A DNA stretch of 64,000 bases. Source: JBBECE01 sp964574935 (GTDB taxonomy: Bacteria; Pseudomonadota; Alphaproteobacteria; Rhizobiales; Devosiaceae). How positions within the stretch are numbered: position 1 is the first letter of the stretch; each line of letters opens with the position of its first letter. The position numbers were made by a program, and so were the translations under genes. Below, piece after piece: positions 62,264 to 64,000 of the stretch. Under the pieces are notes generated by a model. It saw nothing but the letters and a program-made list of their open reading frames with translations. It did not search any database and was not told where the DNA came from. The DNA is taken from positions 4,816 to 68,815 of the forward strand of contig CAZNOZ010000013.1 in the NCBI GenBank assembly GCA_964574935.1. Direction: 5' to 3'.

Positions 62264-62599
62264 TCAACCGTCCGGCGTCTGCACCGCCTCGCGCAACCAC
62301 TCGGCATAGGGTCCGTGCGCCCAGGCGACCGGCAGGGCGAGGATTTCCGGCACCTCGTAGCCGTGATGGGCGACGACGAGTTTTTCCAGCGCCGGCAGCG
62401 CCGCCGTCAGCGTTTTGGCGAGGACTAGATACTCGGCTTCGCGCTCGAGCTTGCCGCGCCAGCGATAGACGCTGTCGGTGGGCAGGATCTGGGCGCAGGC
62501 GGCGAGTTTTTGCTCGACCAGCCGCCCGGCGATGGTCTTGGCTTCCTCCGCGTCGCCGCAGGCGATGCTGACGGTGACGAATTCGGTCCTGTCAGGCAT
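62264..62599 (-). CDS. cutA: Divalent-cation tolerance protein CutA
   Basis: A 111-residue CutA1 protein, a trimeric ferredoxin-like fold: FVTVSIACGDAEEAKTIAGR, CAQILPTDSVYRWRGKLE and HGYEVPEILALPV are the family's segments. Named for copper tolerance, but its true job is unsettled. ATG 62599. It diverges from the MFS gene. Confidence 0.93.
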   Translation of the reverse strand: MPDRTEFVTVSIACGDAEEAKTIAGRLVEQKLAACAQILPTDSVYRWRGKLEREAEYLVLAKTLTAALPALEKLVVAHHGYEVPEILALPVAWAHGPYAEWLREAVQTPDG

Positions 62600-62777
62600 G
62601 GGCCCCCTCCGCTTCGCGTTGCCGCCCGCTTGTCGCCGGGAAGGGCCGCGCGGGCAAGCCCCCCGCCCCGCGCATGCCCGTCCCGCGCCGGGCGCCGACG
62701 CCACCGCGACAGGGCACTGGAATTTCCCCGGCGGAAGGAATATGAGCGGCGCGATTCTTGCCGCCCGGTGACGCCCC

Positions 62778-64000
62778 ATGTCTGACCTCGTCAGAGTTTC
62801 CGCGCTCATGCTCGGATCGGCGCTCTTGATGTTCGCCGGCGGGCTGCAGGCGCTCCTGATCGCGGTGCGGGGCGCCCAGGAGGGCTTCTCGATCACCGGC
62901 ATGGGGCTGATCGGCTCCGGCTGGTCGGTGGGGTTCATCGCCGGCACGCTGCTGGTCCCGCGCATGGTCGGGCGGGTCGGCCACATCCGCGCCTTCTCGG
63001 TGATGGCGTCGATCGCCTCGATGGTGATCCTGATCAACCTCGTCGTCATCGACCAGATCGCCTGGGTCGTCCTGCGCGCCTTTTCCGGCTTCTGCTTTGC
63101 CGGCGCCGCGATGATCGTGGAGAGCTGGCTCAACGAGGTCACCGACAGCCCGCGCCGCGGCACCGTCTTCGGCGCCTACATGATGGCCAATCTCGGCGCC
63201 GCCACCGCCGGACAGCTGTCGCTCTCCGTGTCCGGGGTCGCCGGCTACCTGCCCTTCGTGATCGGGGCGGCCGCCTTCTCGCTGGCGGTCCTGCCGACGG
63301 CGCTGTCGGTGAGCCCGCAGCCCCGGCCGCTGGTGCGCGCGCGCCTCGATGTGTGGCTGCTCTACCGCACCTCGCCGATCGCGGCCATCGCCGCCTTCGC
63401 GGTGGGGCTGACCGGCGGCGCCTTCGGCGCGATGGCGCCGGTGTTCGCGGTCAGGTCCGGCTTCCAACCGCAGACGATCGTCTATCTGATGAGCCTCGCC
63501 ATCGTCGCCGGGGCGCTGGCGCAGCTGCCGCTGGGCCGCCTCTCCGACCTCACCGACCGCCGGGTCGTGCTCATCGCCATCACGTTGCTGGCCGCCTTGG
63601 CGGGGCTGGCGATGGTCGCGATCAATCCCGGCGAGGGCATTCTGGTATTTGTCCTTTTCGGCCTTTATGGCCTCGCCGCGAATTCGATCTATCCGATCGC
63701 CGTCGCGCACGCCAACGACCATGTGCAGGACGGCCACTTCGCGCCGGTGGCGGCCGGCCTGCTCCTGCTGTTCGGCATCGGCCTGGCGATCGGCCCGCCG
63801 GTCGCGGCCAGCGCGATGGCGACGTTCGGCCCGGTGAACCTGTTTCTGGTCACCGCCATCGTGCATGCGGCGCTGGCCGGGGCGGCGTATCTGAGGATGC
63901 GCCTGCGGGCGCAGCCGGAATTCGAGGAGCGCACCCCCTATCGCGTGATCCCGGCGGGCCGCGACACCACCGCGCAGACGATCACCCTCGACCCGCGCCT
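62778..64000 (+). CDS. MFS transporter, cut by the window end
   Basis: The first 407 residues of a 12-helix major facilitator family protein of the YcaD-like group. Twelve membrane segments can be followed from LMLGSALLMFAGGLQALLIA to AIVHAALAGAAYLRMRL. A typical first-half loop is GTLLVPRMVGRVGHIRAFSV and SWLNEVTDSPRRGTVFGAYM. The reading frame is open to the last base. Substrate unknown. Confidence 0.9.
   Translation, partial: MSDLVRVSALMLGSALLMFAGGLQALLIAVRGAQEGFSITGMGLIGSGWSVGFIAGTLLVPRMVGRVGHIRAFSVMASIASMVILINLVVIDQIAWVVLRAFSGFCFAGAAMIVESWLNEVTDSPRRGTVFGAYMMANLGAATAGQLSLSVSGVAGYLPFVIGAAAFSLAVLPTALSVSPQPRPLVRARLDVWLLYRTSPIAAIAAFAVGLTGGAFGAMAPVFAVRSGFQPQTIVYLMSLAIVAGALAQLPLGRLSDLTDRRVVLIAITLLAALAGLAMVAINPGEGILVFVLFGLYGLAANSIYPIAVAHANDHVQDGHFAPVAAGLLLLFGIGLAIGPPVAASAMATFGPVNLFLVTAIVHAALAGAAYLRMRLRAQPEFEERTPYRVIPAGRDTTAQTITLDPR

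Overview
The window is 64 kb of GC-rich DNA from an alphaproteobacterium, most likely order Hyphomicrobiales (Rhizobiales). The reasons are a TIGR02301-type protein, a NUDIX / TIGR02301 / dihydroorotase / YgfZ / HD-hydrolase neighbourhood, a fabI-aroC-ribB run, a split glycyl-tRNA synthetase (glyQ, glyS), a DOXP-pathway isoprenoid set (ispH, ispE) and several TolB-like/TPR adenylate cyclases. Three runs of exactly 100 N (29220-29319, 35474-35573, 48254-48353) mark it as a scaffolded draft assembly. No rRNA, tRNA, CRISPR array, insertion sequence or prophage was seen. All homology calls are by eye from motifs and family knowledge; no search was run.

Layout. 1-4.5 kb: biotin transporter bioY, a metallo-beta-lactamase-fold hydrolase, an M29 aminopeptidase and a membrane acyltransferase. 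4.6-13 kb: three paralogous class III nucleotide cyclases, with a GH15 glycosidase and an SDR dehydrogenase on the other strand between the second and third. 13-17 kb: a leftward run pdxH, DUF898, M48 protease, DUF1499. 17-21.7 kb: dnaJ-like, tsaC/sua5, an HDAC-family deacetylase, xseB, a degenerate PCuAC protein, a SCO protein. 21.7-27 kb: leftward fabI, lysE, histidine phosphatase, aroC, ribB, eamA. 27-36 kb: a FAD oxidoreductase, a higBA toxin-antitoxin pair with a striking palindromic operator, YedK/HMCES, NUDIX, DUF3179, TIGR02301, pyrC, ygfZ and an HD hydrolase. 36-45 kb: a secreted orphan, a SleB cell-wall hydrolase, a PPDK-like protein, ispH, a GNAT acetyltransferase, rnhA, glyS and a flavin-binding-fold protein. 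45-52 kb: DUF2207, lemA, an array of seven small related proteins, glyQ. 52-64 kb: a DHFR-fold protein, a LuxR regulator with an NTF2-like domain, an S49 peptidase, a tRNA methyltransferase, a polyprenyl synthase, an alpha-toroid protein coupled to ispE, a TPR lipid/envelope protein, uracil-DNA glycosylase, cutA and an MFS transporter cut by the window end.

The part that looks least described is 47.9-50.9 kb. Five proteins share a lipoprotein signal, a Cys-x9-Cys loop, a hydrophobic helix and a His-His end. The fifth is fused to a domain that reads like the self-cleaving chaperone of endosialidase (Peptidase_S74, motif SDxRLK). Two further genes carry that second domain, one with a different lipoprotein leader and one with no signal and a duplicated PPPPP-SD-RLKH segment. 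This is a local family that has duplicated and exchanged modules between glyQ and lemA. A duplicated upstream sequence precedes two members, and an assembly gap lies inside another, so the real copy number may be higher.

Other notable points are the homogenised cyclase triplet with a 24-base relic, a PCuAC protein without its copper ligands beside a SCO protein, a family-4-type uracil-DNA glycosylase lacking two iron-sulfur cysteines, a GNAT gene where thrB is usual between ispH and rnhA, and a prenyltransferase-like toroid gene that overlaps ispE by GTGA.
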